A stretch of 27,352 nt of DNA from contig AQRS01000023.1 of NCBI GenBank assembly GCA_000402355.1, forward strand, positions 1-27,352. Reading direction: 5' to 3'. A program made the translations under genes and the position numbers. The notes below the pieces were generated by a model, which made no database searches, was not told the origin of the DNA, and saw nothing but the letters and a program-made list of their open reading frames with translations. Positions within the stretch are counted from its first letter, which is position 1, and each line of letters opens with the position of its first letter. The DNA is from Candidatus Iainarchaeum andersonii SCGC AAA011-E11. Lineage in GTDB: Archaea; Iainarchaeota; Iainarchaeia; Iainarchaeales; Iainarchaeaceae. Positions 21,153-27,352 of the stretch are shown piece by piece.

Positions 21153-22028
21153 TTAAACCAGGAGTTTCCCGAACCTTATCGAGCCCATCAGCCTGCTCAG
21201 CTTGACCAAAATGACGTACGAAATTCCGGCGCAGAAAATTGCGAGCGTGTGAAAAGGGCCTTTGTTCTCGATGAATGTGATTCCGCGCGGACTGCCTGCC
21301 TCAAACTTTCCGCCCTCCTGCCAAAGTCCCGTCGCAACCTTGAAGTCCTGTACCGGGTCAACCAAAAAACCGTATTTTATGTGAAGGAATTCTTTGCAAA
21401 CCTTTGTGGGGTGCTTTTTGTAAAGAAGAACGTCATTTTGGTGGTAATAAAGCCTCTTGAGCACATGCCGCACCAGCGCAATAAATCCCCCGGGCTTTGC
21501 TTCCTTGTGGTCATGGAGGTAACCGGCCTTCACCAATTTGAATTTGTACCCCAAATCCATTATTTTGAAGCTCAAATCAGTGTCCTCGCGGTAATACCTG
21601 TACTCTTCATCATAGCCCCCGGCTTTTTCGAGCAAGTCTTTTCGAAATGCGGTGGATGTTCCGCCGTAATAATCATACGCCGAAACAACCCCGATTTTTT
21701 CCGAATCAAAGCCCTCAACCATTTTCCGCAGCCAGCCCTTTTCCGCAATGCAGTCATGGTCCATGTTAATCACTATTTCGAAGCGCGCATTTTGAATGCC
21801 TTTGTTGCGCGCCCTGCACACGCCGAGGTTTTGCTGGTGAAAAACCCTGAGGGTATTTTTTCCTTTCGCGTAAGAATCAAGAAACTCTTTCGTTCCGTCG
21901 CGAGAACCGTCATTCACAACTATAACCTCGTACTTTCCGCCGAAGTTTTGCCGCAGCAGCGAATCCAGTGTTTTTTCGAGCGTTTTGCGGTTGTTGTACG
22001 TCGCAACCACGATGCTTGCGTTCACCAT
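21153..22028 (-). CDS. GT2 family glycosyltransferase
   Basis: Inverting GT-A enzyme adding a sugar to the lipid-linked or surface glycan. The N-terminal ASIVVATYNNRKTLEKTLDSLL, VVNDGSRDGT, the metal motif MDHDC and the acceptor motif YREDTDLSFKIMDLGY are intact. The C-terminal region (HVLKRLYYHQND and onward) holds one likely membrane-associated helix. 291 residues. The start overlaps the end of the Alg13-like gene by 7 bases, so it is the third gene of the Alg14-Alg13-GT2 operon. Confidence 0.9.
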   Translation of the reverse strand: MVNASIVVATYNNRKTLEKTLDSLLRQNFGGKYEVIVVNDGSRDGTKEFLDSYAKGKNTLRVFHQQNLGVCRARNKGIQNARFEIVINMDHDCIAEKGWLRKMVEGFDSEKIGVVSAYDYYGGTSTAFRKDLLEKAGGYDEEYRYYREDTDLSFKIMDLGYKFKLVKAGYLHDHKEAKPGGFIALVRHVLKRLYYHQNDVLLYKKHPTKVCKEFLHIKYGFLVDPVQDFKVATGLWQEGGKFEAGSPRGITFIENKGPFHTLAIFCAGISYVILVKLSRLMGSIRFGKLLV

Positions 22029-22510
22029 CTGAGTTCCCTCTTCACGTAATCATCCAGAATTTTCGGTATCCTTCCAGAGACAACTTTCTGCGGCCTGAAA
22101 TTTTTCAGTTCGCGCAGCCTCAAATTCAGTTCCTCAGGGTTCCACGCGACCAACCCAAGTTTTTTCTGTCCAACCACTTCCGCGAGCTCGAGCTGGTGGT
22201 CGTTCGTGTGCTCGTTGAATTCCTTTCGGCGCGGAACCACAACCATTTTTTTGCCGAGCTTAATGCACGCGCCGATGTTTCCTTCTCCGGCATGCGTGAT
22301 AACCATGTCTGCTTCGGAGAGCATTTTCTCGAATTCCTCGAGGCCCAAAAATTTTTGGAACCCAAAATTTTTCGGCTCAAAGGAACTGTAACCCGTCTGC
22401 GCAAAAATTTCTCCATTGAGAACCTCTGCCTTGGCGAGCCTGTCTATTTCCTTCAGCAGGCGGTCAAACTGCTGCGGATGCGTTCCCACAGTCACAAAAA
22501 TTTTGTCCAT
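22022..22510 (-). CDS. Alg13-like catalytic half of a two-part glycosyltransferase
   Basis: 162 residues matching the C-terminal, UDP-sugar-binding half of a GT28/MurG-type fold: IFVTVGTHPQQFDRLLKEID at the start, and the donor-binding MVITHAGEGNIGACIKLGKK with PRRKEFNEHTNDHQLELAE. It works only with an Alg14-type membrane partner, which is the next gene upstream (10 bases away). In yeast the pair adds the second GlcNAc to dolichol-PP-GlcNAc. The same chemistry here is likely but the donor sugar is not certain. Confidence 0.9.
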   Translation of the reverse strand: MDKIFVTVGTHPQQFDRLLKEIDRLAKAEVLNGEIFAQTGYSSFEPKNFGFQKFLGLEEFEKMLSEADMVITHAGEGNIGACIKLGKKMVVVPRRKEFNEHTNDHQLELAEVVGQKKLGLVAWNPEELNLRLRELKNFRPQKVVSGRIPKILDDYVKRELRW

Positions 22511-22519
22511 CAGAGTCCC

Positions 22520-22975
22520 TCAGAATATGCTCCCGCCGAAAATGCCTTTAGGGTAATACTGTTCAAGTTCCTTCCACTGGTAAATGAACAAATCCGCGAA
22601 TTTGTACGCTATTTTTCCGCTTATTCCGGGTTTATAGGGGCGGCAGAAGCTCTCAATGAAAACGATTTTTTTTCCCAAAATCTTTCCCGCGATGCATGCA
22701 ATCAAACCAAGGTCCGCGCCTGTAGAAATTATTACGCCTGGGTTTTCCCTACGCAGAATATCGAGGCACTGGAAAAAGCTCTGCGCAGTCGCAAGGGGAT
22801 TCCTTCGCGGCAGTTCAGCAAAAAAAACCTTTTCCTTTTCAGCGAGGCTCTCCGTGTCCGCACGCCTGAATGTAATGAAAAAGTGCTCGTGCTTTCCGTA
22901 GAACTCCCTGAGCTGCAGCATCTCCGCCAAATGCCCACCCGCAGAGCAGGCGAGGCATATTTTCTTTTCCATCAT
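22520..22975 (-). CDS. Alg14-like acceptor-binding half of a two-part glycosyltransferase
   Basis: About 152 residues with the Alg14 signature: KICLACSAGGHLAEMLQL, the FFITFRRADTESL region, PGVIISTGADLGLIACIAGKILG and FIESFCRPYKPGISGKIAY. Eukaryotic Alg14 has an N-terminal membrane anchor; here the enzyme starts directly with the fold, as in other prokaryotic versions. The ATG at 22975 (or 22972) lies about 27 bases from the TATA-like box at 22998-23005, so the longer frame to 23044 is rejected. It heads the operon with the Alg13-like and GT2 genes. Confidence 0.88.
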   Translation of the reverse strand: MMEKKICLACSAGGHLAEMLQLREFYGKHEHFFITFRRADTESLAEKEKVFFAELPRRNPLATAQSFFQCLDILRRENPGVIISTGADLGLIACIAGKILGKKIVFIESFCRPYKPGISGKIAYKFADLFIYQWKELEQYYPKGIFGGSIF

Positions 22976-22997
22976 TAATGCTTTGTATGGGCGCAAA

Positions 22998-23005
22998 TTA
23001 AATTT
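22998..23005 (-). promoter_or_regulatory. TATA box of the Alg14-Alg13-GT2 operon
   Basis: aatttaat on the minus strand, centred about 27 bases from the ATG at 22975. Divergent from the aglB promoter at 23086. Confidence 0.5.
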
Positions 23006-23085
23006 TATTGGTATAAAACGCGCTTTTCGGGCCTCTTTTGCCATGCATCTGGTACAAAAATGGTTTTTTGGTTTTCCTGTGTTCC

Positions 23086-23094
23086 CTTAAAAAC
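23086..23094 (+). promoter_or_regulatory. TATA box of aglB
   Basis: cttaaaaac is centred about 25 bases upstream of ATG 23114/23117, predicting a leaderless message and excluding the longer frame from 23060. Confidence 0.5.
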
Positions 23095-23113
23095 TTTACC
23101 AATTAATCTAATT

Positions 23114-25045
23114 ATGATGTTTCCGCAGGCAATAACCAGGGCAAAAAATTATGTTCTTGGGCACAAAAAGGAGCTCTTTTTCGTTTTCCTTGTTTTCCTT
23201 CTTGCGTTCGGTATACGCGCCCACCTGATGATTTACCAGTTAATGTTCGAATTCGACACTTATTTCCACGCGAGAATAGCCGAGTACGTGATCCAGAACC
23301 TCACAATCCCCAGTGTAGACCCGCTTGCATACTACCAGGTTCAGGGCGGCGCCACCCTCCCCAACACGGAATTCTTCTGGGCATTCACCGCAATAATATT
23401 CAAAATAGCCACGCTTGGCTCAGCCTTCAGCAAAGACACCTGGATTACGGCAGTGAAAATCTATCCCGCGCTCTTCGGCGCACTCATAAGCGTTGGAATG
23501 TACTTCCTCGGAAAGGAAATGTACGGAAAAAAGGCGGGCGCCACAATGGCGTTCTTTGCCGCAGTGGTTCCGGCTTTTGTTTACAGGACAATGGCGGGCC
23601 AGTTCGAGGAAGACTCCCTGGGGTTTTTGTGGCTCGTAATAGGATTCTATTTTTTCGTGCGATCCGTGAAAAAGGCCGAGTTCAACAAAGAGACAATCAA
23701 GAACTCGGTAATTGCCGCGCTCTTCTTTTCGATAATGGCGTGGACCTGGCAGATGTTCCTGCTCGTGCCGATAATACTGATTGCGTGGTTTCCAAGCACG
23801 CTTGCATTGATGTGGTTCCGCAAGGAATCAAATGAAAAAATGCTCAACCTCGCAAAGAACTTTGCAATCGCGTTTGTGCTGTTCGCAACCCTGGCAACCG
23901 TGTTTGTGGGGCCCGACTGGATAGGCACGACATGGGGCTATGTTTCAAGCTACCTTCCCGTTACGGGAGAAAACCTGCAGCGCATAGAAACTCCGGGCGG
24001 GGACGCCACAAGCGTTTTTTCAATAAGCGTGGGCGAAGAGCAGAGAGGCTATGACTTCTGGGGAAACAAGTACAACGCGCTGATAGTTTTCCCATTCCTC
24101 GCGCTTTTGCTTTTCATTCCTTACAGGCTGCTGCGCAAAAAAGACGATTACGTTTCGTTCATCCTTTTCTTCTGGATAGTTGTGACAATGCTGATGGCAT
24201 TCATACGCCTCAAATTCACCTACACTTTCGGCCTCCCGGTTGCGGCCGCGGCAGGAATAGTGCTTTTCGAAGTCTTTGAATGGGTTGGGCAAAGGCCGGG
24301 CTTTGAAAAGAAGACCGTTGCATTCGCATTCGGGTTCATGTTCCTTGTGGGAATCGCCGCGGGAAGCTTTTTTGTGGCGCAGAACGTTCCCACAATAGAG
24401 CAGAACACCGGCTGGAAGGAATCGCTGTACTGGATAAACCAGAACACGCCGAAAGACGCGAAGTTCTTCAACTGGTGGGATGAAGGCCACTGGATAACCT
24501 TCATAGGCGAGAGGGCAGTCAGCACGGACAACAGGAACTATATCCTCAAAGCCGACATCGACCTGGCGAAGCTCGTGCTCAGTACCTCAGAGGAAGAGGC
24601 GCTCGGCATCCTCAAGGACTACAACCCTGATTACGTAATTGTGAGCGAAGACCTGATAGGAAAGCTCGGTTCGCTCGGGCTTTATGCTTACAACACGACC
24701 AACAGGAACGACCCGAGAATAACAAAATACCTTTCTGCCGGGCTTCCATGCTCGGTTTCAACGGACTCACTCACCAAAAAAGTTACATACAACTGCGGCG
24801 GAAACCCACTTACCGAGGAACAGTACAATGCCCTCCCTTCACAATGGATTTCCCAGCCGAATCAGGTTCTCCAGACAACCCGGGTTTTCATTTACAGGAG
24901 CCCCTCAACCGGAAGCCTCTTCATATTGAACAACGAAGCCAACAACACAATGATAACCCGGTTCTTCTTCAACGAAGCAACGCTGAAGAACTTTGAGCAG
25001 GTTTACAGCAACAAGGAAGTCAAAATATTCAAGGTAAAAGCCTGA
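23114..25045 (+). CDS. aglB: Archaeal oligosaccharyltransferase (AglB/STT3)
   Basis: Transfers the lipid-linked glycan to Asn of secreted proteins at the outer face of the membrane. About 643 residues: N-terminal multi-pass domain (about residues 20-410) with the first acidic metal/catalytic motif FEFDTYFH (D48), then an extracellular C-terminal domain with the sequon-binding motif W454-W-D-E-G458. It is shorter than many euryarchaeal AglB proteins, with a reduced C-terminal domain, as in compact archaeal genomes. The start is the ATG pair at 23114/23117. It is followed one base after its stop by the GlcNAc-1-P transferase. Confidence 0.94.
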   Translation: MMFPQAITRAKNYVLGHKKELFFVFLVFLLAFGIRAHLMIYQLMFEFDTYFHARIAEYVIQNLTIPSVDPLAYYQVQGGATLPNTEFFWAFTAIIFKIATLGSAFSKDTWITAVKIYPALFGALISVGMYFLGKEMYGKKAGATMAFFAAVVPAFVYRTMAGQFEEDSLGFLWLVIGFYFFVRSVKKAEFNKETIKNSVIAALFFSIMAWTWQMFLLVPIILIAWFPSTLALMWFRKESNEKMLNLAKNFAIAFVLFATLATVFVGPDWIGTTWGYVSSYLPVTGENLQRIETPGGDATSVFSISVGEEQRGYDFWGNKYNALIVFPFLALLLFIPYRLLRKKDDYVSFILFFWIVVTMLMAFIRLKFTYTFGLPVAAAAGIVLFEVFEWVGQRPGFEKKTVAFAFGFMFLVGIAAGSFFVAQNVPTIEQNTGWKESLYWINQNTPKDAKFFNWWDEGHWITFIGERAVSTDNRNYILKADIDLAKLVLSTSEEEALGILKDYNPDYVIVSEDLIGKLGSLGLYAYNTTNRNDPRITKYLSAGLPCSVSTDSLTKKVTYNCGGNPLTEEQYNALPSQWISQPNQVLQTTRVFIYRSPSTGSLFILNNEANNTMITRFFFNEATLKNFEQVYSNKEVKIFKVKA

Positions 25046-25046
25046 A

Positions 25047-26060
25047 GTGATTTTTTTGGCTCAAAATGCGCAATTCCTTTTGTCGATGCTTCTGGTGTTT
25101 GCATCCTCGTTCGCGCTGACTTATTTCATAACGCCGATTCTCATAAGGAAGCTCACTGCGCGCGGCCTCACGGGCAAGGACATGAATAAGGTCTCGAAGC
25201 CCGAGGTTGCGGAACTTGGCGGAATCTCCCTGATTCTGGGAGTTTCCATCGGAGTGATAACCTCTACATTCGTTTCAACATACCTTGGCTTCATAAATTT
25301 CAATCTCGCGGTGCTGTTCGCGGCATTCCTCACGATAATTCTTGTTGGGTTCATAGGCGTAATTGACGACCTAATAGGCTGGAAAAAAGGGATAAGGCAG
25401 TGGCAGCATGCATTGTTCCCGCTCTTTGCCGCGCTCCCATTAATGGCGGTGCAGGCCGGAACGGATTTCTTCGTACTGCCTTTTTTCGGTGCCGCCTCTA
25501 TAGGCATCTGGTATTCGCTGATTCTGGTTCCAATAGGGGTCACGGGCGCAAGCAATGCGTTCAACATGCTGGCCGGCTTCAACGGCCTTGAGGCCGGCCT
25601 CGGAATAATAATTGTTTCGACGCTCTCGCTGATTGCATTAATGACCGGAAAAACCGAGGCGCTGATTCTCGGCGTCGCAATCATTGGCGCGCTCCTCGCT
25701 TTCCTCAGGTACAACTGGTTTCCGGCAAAGGTTTTCGGCGGCGACTCGCTCACTTTAATGATAGGCGCGAGCATTGCGGCAATCTCCATAATAGGCAACA
25801 TGGAAAAAATAGGAATCAGCCTCATTGCCTTGCACTGGGTCGAGCTTGTTTTCAAGGCACGCCATAAATTCCAGAGCGAAAACTTCGGCACCCCGCAAAA
25901 GGATGGCACATTGAAGCCGGACCCGCGCGGCGGGTCATTGATGCACTTCGTAATGTCCATGAGAACCTTCACGGAAAAGCAATTGGTGGTTTTTCTGCTC
26001 TCGGCACAGTTCCTGATTTCGGCAGTTGTCTTCATGCTTTTCTACTTCAGGCTGTTTTAG
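25047..26060 (+). CDS. aglH: Dolichyl-phosphate GlcNAc-1-P transferase (AglH/Alg7, GPT-MraY family)
   Basis: Starts the lipid-linked glycan by moving a sugar 1-phosphate from its UDP form to dolichyl phosphate. About 10 membrane helices over 337 residues. Family motifs are IGVIDDLIGWKKG (metal Asp pair), NAFNMLAGFNGLEAG and KVFGGDSLTLMIGA, plus the cytoplasmic RHKFQSENFGTPQKDG loop. The start is GTG at 25047, one base after the aglB stop, so the two are co-transcribed. With aglB and the divergent glycosyltransferases it completes the core of an N-glycosylation system. Confidence 0.93.
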   Translation: MIFLAQNAQFLLSMLLVFASSFALTYFITPILIRKLTARGLTGKDMNKVSKPEVAELGGISLILGVSIGVITSTFVSTYLGFINFNLAVLFAAFLTIILVGFIGVIDDLIGWKKGIRQWQHALFPLFAALPLMAVQAGTDFFVLPFFGAASIGIWYSLILVPIGVTGASNAFNMLAGFNGLEAGLGIIIVSTLSLIALMTGKTEALILGVAIIGALLAFLRYNWFPAKVFGGDSLTLMIGASIAAISIIGNMEKIGISLIALHWVELVFKARHKFQSENFGTPQKDGTLKPDPRGGSLMHFVMSMRTFTEKQLVVFLLSAQFLISAVVFMLFYFRLF

Positions 26061-26074
26061 GCCGCAAACCAAAA

Positions 26075-26082
26075 TTTAAATA
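26075..26082 (+). promoter_or_regulatory. TATA box of the gene at 26105
   Basis: tttaaata is centred 26 bases upstream of the ATG at 26105, giving a leaderless message. Confidence 0.6.
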
Positions 26083-26104
26083 ATGCAAAAAAGACTATAT
26101 TGGC

Positions 26105-26953
26105 ATGAAAAAGGCGCTTTTTGCCGTCCTGCTGCTCCTGCTGCTTTCATCATTTGCCCATGCCGCCGAAACAGACAGCACGCTTTCGAAAGAAATTTCG
26201 CAGCAATCCCTCGACCTCGTAAAGCGATTTTCCGCATCAAGTTCCTCTTACCAGCAGACAATAACCGCGCAGGAACTTGCTGACTCCATAAACGCTTCGC
26301 GCATCGCCGAGCAGGTTGAGGCGCGGAACGTTTGCCTTTCGCTCGGAGAATTCAGCAGCAACCCGAATTGGCACACCGACCTTGACGGAACAAAAATGAC
26401 CTACACAGGGGACTCGGACCAGGATGTCGGGTTCTTTGTGCTGTGCGAAAAGGCAAACAAGCTCAGGCAGGCCGCCCAGTTTTTCCCGAAAAGCAAGATT
26501 GACGAAAAATTTATTTCGCACTGCCCCCAGCTTACCATTGAGAACGAGAATCTCGCGTGCGCTGTGGTGCTCACAAAATCCGTTTCGAAGGTGCCAGGAG
26601 GATTCGAGGCCGGCAACATAATATTCTTTGTTTTTTCGCTGCTCGTTGTTTTTCCGCTGCTGTTCCTGTTTAGGGCAGAGAATATGCATTTGAGGGTGTT
26701 CATGCTCCTCAAGCTCGTTTTCCTGGTCGCGGTTTTCATAATATTCTTTTTCCTCGGCATCCTTGTTCCCGCGGTAGTGAACGTGATTCTGCTTTTCTTC
26801 TTCTTTGTGCAGGCCAATCTTTCAATTGCGTCCGTAATACTCGGCCTTGACGAGCGCGAATCATCACTGCAAAAGCTCCTCCTGAGGCTCATTCTCGGGC
26901 TCGAGGCAATAGGGCTCTTTATAGCGCTGCTCCTTCTCGCGCCGGTGATATAA
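26105..26953 (+). CDS. Secreted/membrane protein of unknown function
   Basis: 282 residues, not recognised. Residues 1-20 form a clear Sec signal peptide (LLLLLLSSFAHA, cut before AE). An extracellular domain of about 150 residues follows, with four cysteines (NVCLSL, FVLCEK, SHCPQL, NLACAV) that could make two disulphides. Three or four hydrophobic segments occupy the C-terminal 110 residues (from about 172, ending LFIALLLLAPVI). The layout resembles small archaeal envelope proteins fused to a membrane core. The gene has its own TATA box and lies downstream of aglH; it contains at least one possible N-glycosylation sequon (NAS near residue 64). Confidence 0.75.
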   Translation: MKKALFAVLLLLLLSSFAHAAETDSTLSKEISQQSLDLVKRFSASSSSYQQTITAQELADSINASRIAEQVEARNVCLSLGEFSSNPNWHTDLDGTKMTYTGDSDQDVGFFVLCEKANKLRQAAQFFPKSKIDEKFISHCPQLTIENENLACAVVLTKSVSKVPGGFEAGNIIFFVFSLLVVFPLLFLFRAENMHLRVFMLLKLVFLVAVFIIFFFLGILVPAVVNVILLFFFFVQANLSIASVILGLDERESSLQKLLLRLILGLEAIGLFIALLLLAPVI

Positions 26954-26977
26954 AAATGGTTTTTGAATACTGGCATC

Positions 26978-26985
26978 TATAAATA
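26978..26985 (+). promoter_or_regulatory. TATA box of the signal-peptide/FtsX gene
   Basis: tataaata is centred 27 bases upstream of the ATG at 27009, matching the leaderless pattern of the window. Confidence 0.6.
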
Positions 26986-27008
26986 GTTACAGTGTTTTAT
27001 AATTTTCA

Positions 27009-27352
27009 ATGCAAACTCAAAAAGCGCAGGGCGCATTAGAATATTTATTGCTCATAGGCGGCGCGGTGGGAATCGCAAATAGCATGTTCACATCAGTGCT
27101 CGAAAAAACCCGCGAGATTGGAATCATGAAGGCACTTGGCTCAACGGACACTGAAATACTCCAGCTTTTCCTCATTGAATCTGCGCTCTTCGGCCTGATT
27201 GGAGGGCTCATTGGTGCCGCAATAGGAACGGCAATTTCATCAATAATACCATTATTCGGAATAAGCATTGGCGGGGCAACAGGAGGCGGGGGATTCACAA
27301 CACTTGTAACGCCAGAGCTTCTCATCATTGCAGTGCTGCTCTCAACAGTAAT
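27009..27352 (+). CDS. Class III signal peptide fused to FtsX-like permease domain (partial)
   Basis: Open to the window end. Residues 1-19 (MQTQKAQGALEYLLLIGGA) are a class III, archaeal prepilin-type signal peptide, with cleavage expected before QGALEY. From residue 20 the sequence is the C-terminal membrane core of an FtsX/MacB-type ABC permease: VGIANSMFTSVLEKTREIGI, MKALGSTDTEILQLFLIESA, then two membrane segments. The normal FtsX N-terminal helix and ~250-residue periplasmic domain are missing. The switch occurs at a Gly-Gly run where both families have similar residues. A good promoter precedes it, so it may be expressed. It could also be a recombination product or assembly chimera. 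Confidence 0.7.
   Translation, partial: MQTQKAQGALEYLLLIGGAVGIANSMFTSVLEKTREIGIMKALGSTDTEILQLFLIESALFGLIGGLIGAAIGTAISSIIPLFGISIGGATGGGGFTTLVTPELLIIAVLLSTV
27258..27352 (+). repeat. 95-base inverted repeat, right copy
   Basis: Identical, in opposite orientation, to 15590-15684. It runs to the last base of the window, which suggests that the contig ended because the assembler could not pass this repeat. Confidence 0.95.

Noticed and set aside
21120..22978. Two long plus-strand frames (309 and 336 codons) opposite GT2, Alg13 and Alg14
   Set aside because: They mirror three well-supported minus-strand genes and show no motif; a shadow effect of codon bias.
17461..23055. Word TTGTACCA upstream of three glycan-locus transcription units
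   Set aside because: Distances to the TATA boxes differ widely, one more copy lies inside rmlB, and an 8-base word is expected about once by chance in this length.
25121..26035. 304-codon open frame on the minus strand opposite the GlcNAc-1-P transferase
   Set aside because: Antisense shadow of a certain membrane enzyme gene; Pro/Ser/Ile-rich with no domain, promoter or coupling.

Overview
The window looks archaeal. It carries a TATA-binding protein gene, RNA polymerase subunit F (Rpb4-like), ribosomal protein L21e, DUF655, archaeal-type PyrI, an AMP phosphorylase, a class III (archaeal pilin-type) signal peptide and an AglB/STT3 oligosaccharyltransferase. Many genes begin about 25 bases after a TATA box, so their transcripts are probably leaderless. 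Short intergenic gaps, a stand-alone 5S rRNA gene and many 4-base gene overlaps suggest a small-genome, perhaps DPANN-type (Diapherotrites-like) lineage. That lineage is inference; no marker in the window settles it. Both edges lie on repeats (an insertion sequence at base 1, a duplicated FtsX segment at the last base), as expected for a short-read contig.

Layout. 1-983: a DDE insertion sequence immediately upstream of the prs promoter. 1028-9154: nucleotide synthesis, with prs, a convergent two-gene unit (methyltransferase plus small protein), then a tightly overlapping pyrB-I-D-K-C-E-orf-F operon covering UMP synthesis from carbamoyl phosphate and PRPP. carA and carB are not here. 9155-9293: three tandem inverted repeats, then AMP phosphorylase. 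10845-13114 (minus strand): the classic archaeal information cluster L21e-RpoF-DUF655-RsmA/Dim1. 13233-15120: a Cys-rich membrane-anchored protein, MsrA, TBP and 5S rRNA. 15200-15836: a patch of broken gene pieces (antiporter middle, FtsX tail, glycosyltransferase N-terminus). 15833-22975 (minus strand): a surface-glycan locus with two GT2 enzymes, methyltransferase, B12-type radical SAM, RmlA, RmlB and an Alg13/Alg14-like pair. 23114-26060 (plus strand): AglB and the GlcNAc-1-P transferase, which charge and transfer the lipid-linked glycan. 26105-27352: an unknown membrane protein and a pilin-signal/FtsX chimera cut by the window end.

The most unusual signal is non-coding. Five gaps between a stop codon and the next gene are filled with arrays of perfect hairpins (9155-9293, 11709-11819, 14917-14961, 17470-17656, 20007-20100). 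Four of the five end just before a TATA box; the fifth ends before the rmlA ribosome binding site. The 17.5 kb array is a tandem pair that keeps an H-type pseudoknot plus an inserted hairpin although the paired bases have changed, so it is a good candidate for an undescribed structured RNA family. Other points of note are a 95-base inverted repeat flanking the whole glycan locus, a T8-tract frameshift in a glycosyltransferase, a hairpin-studded transposase gene, and an RsmA lacking the usual catalytic Asn. No tRNA gene or CRISPR array was seen.
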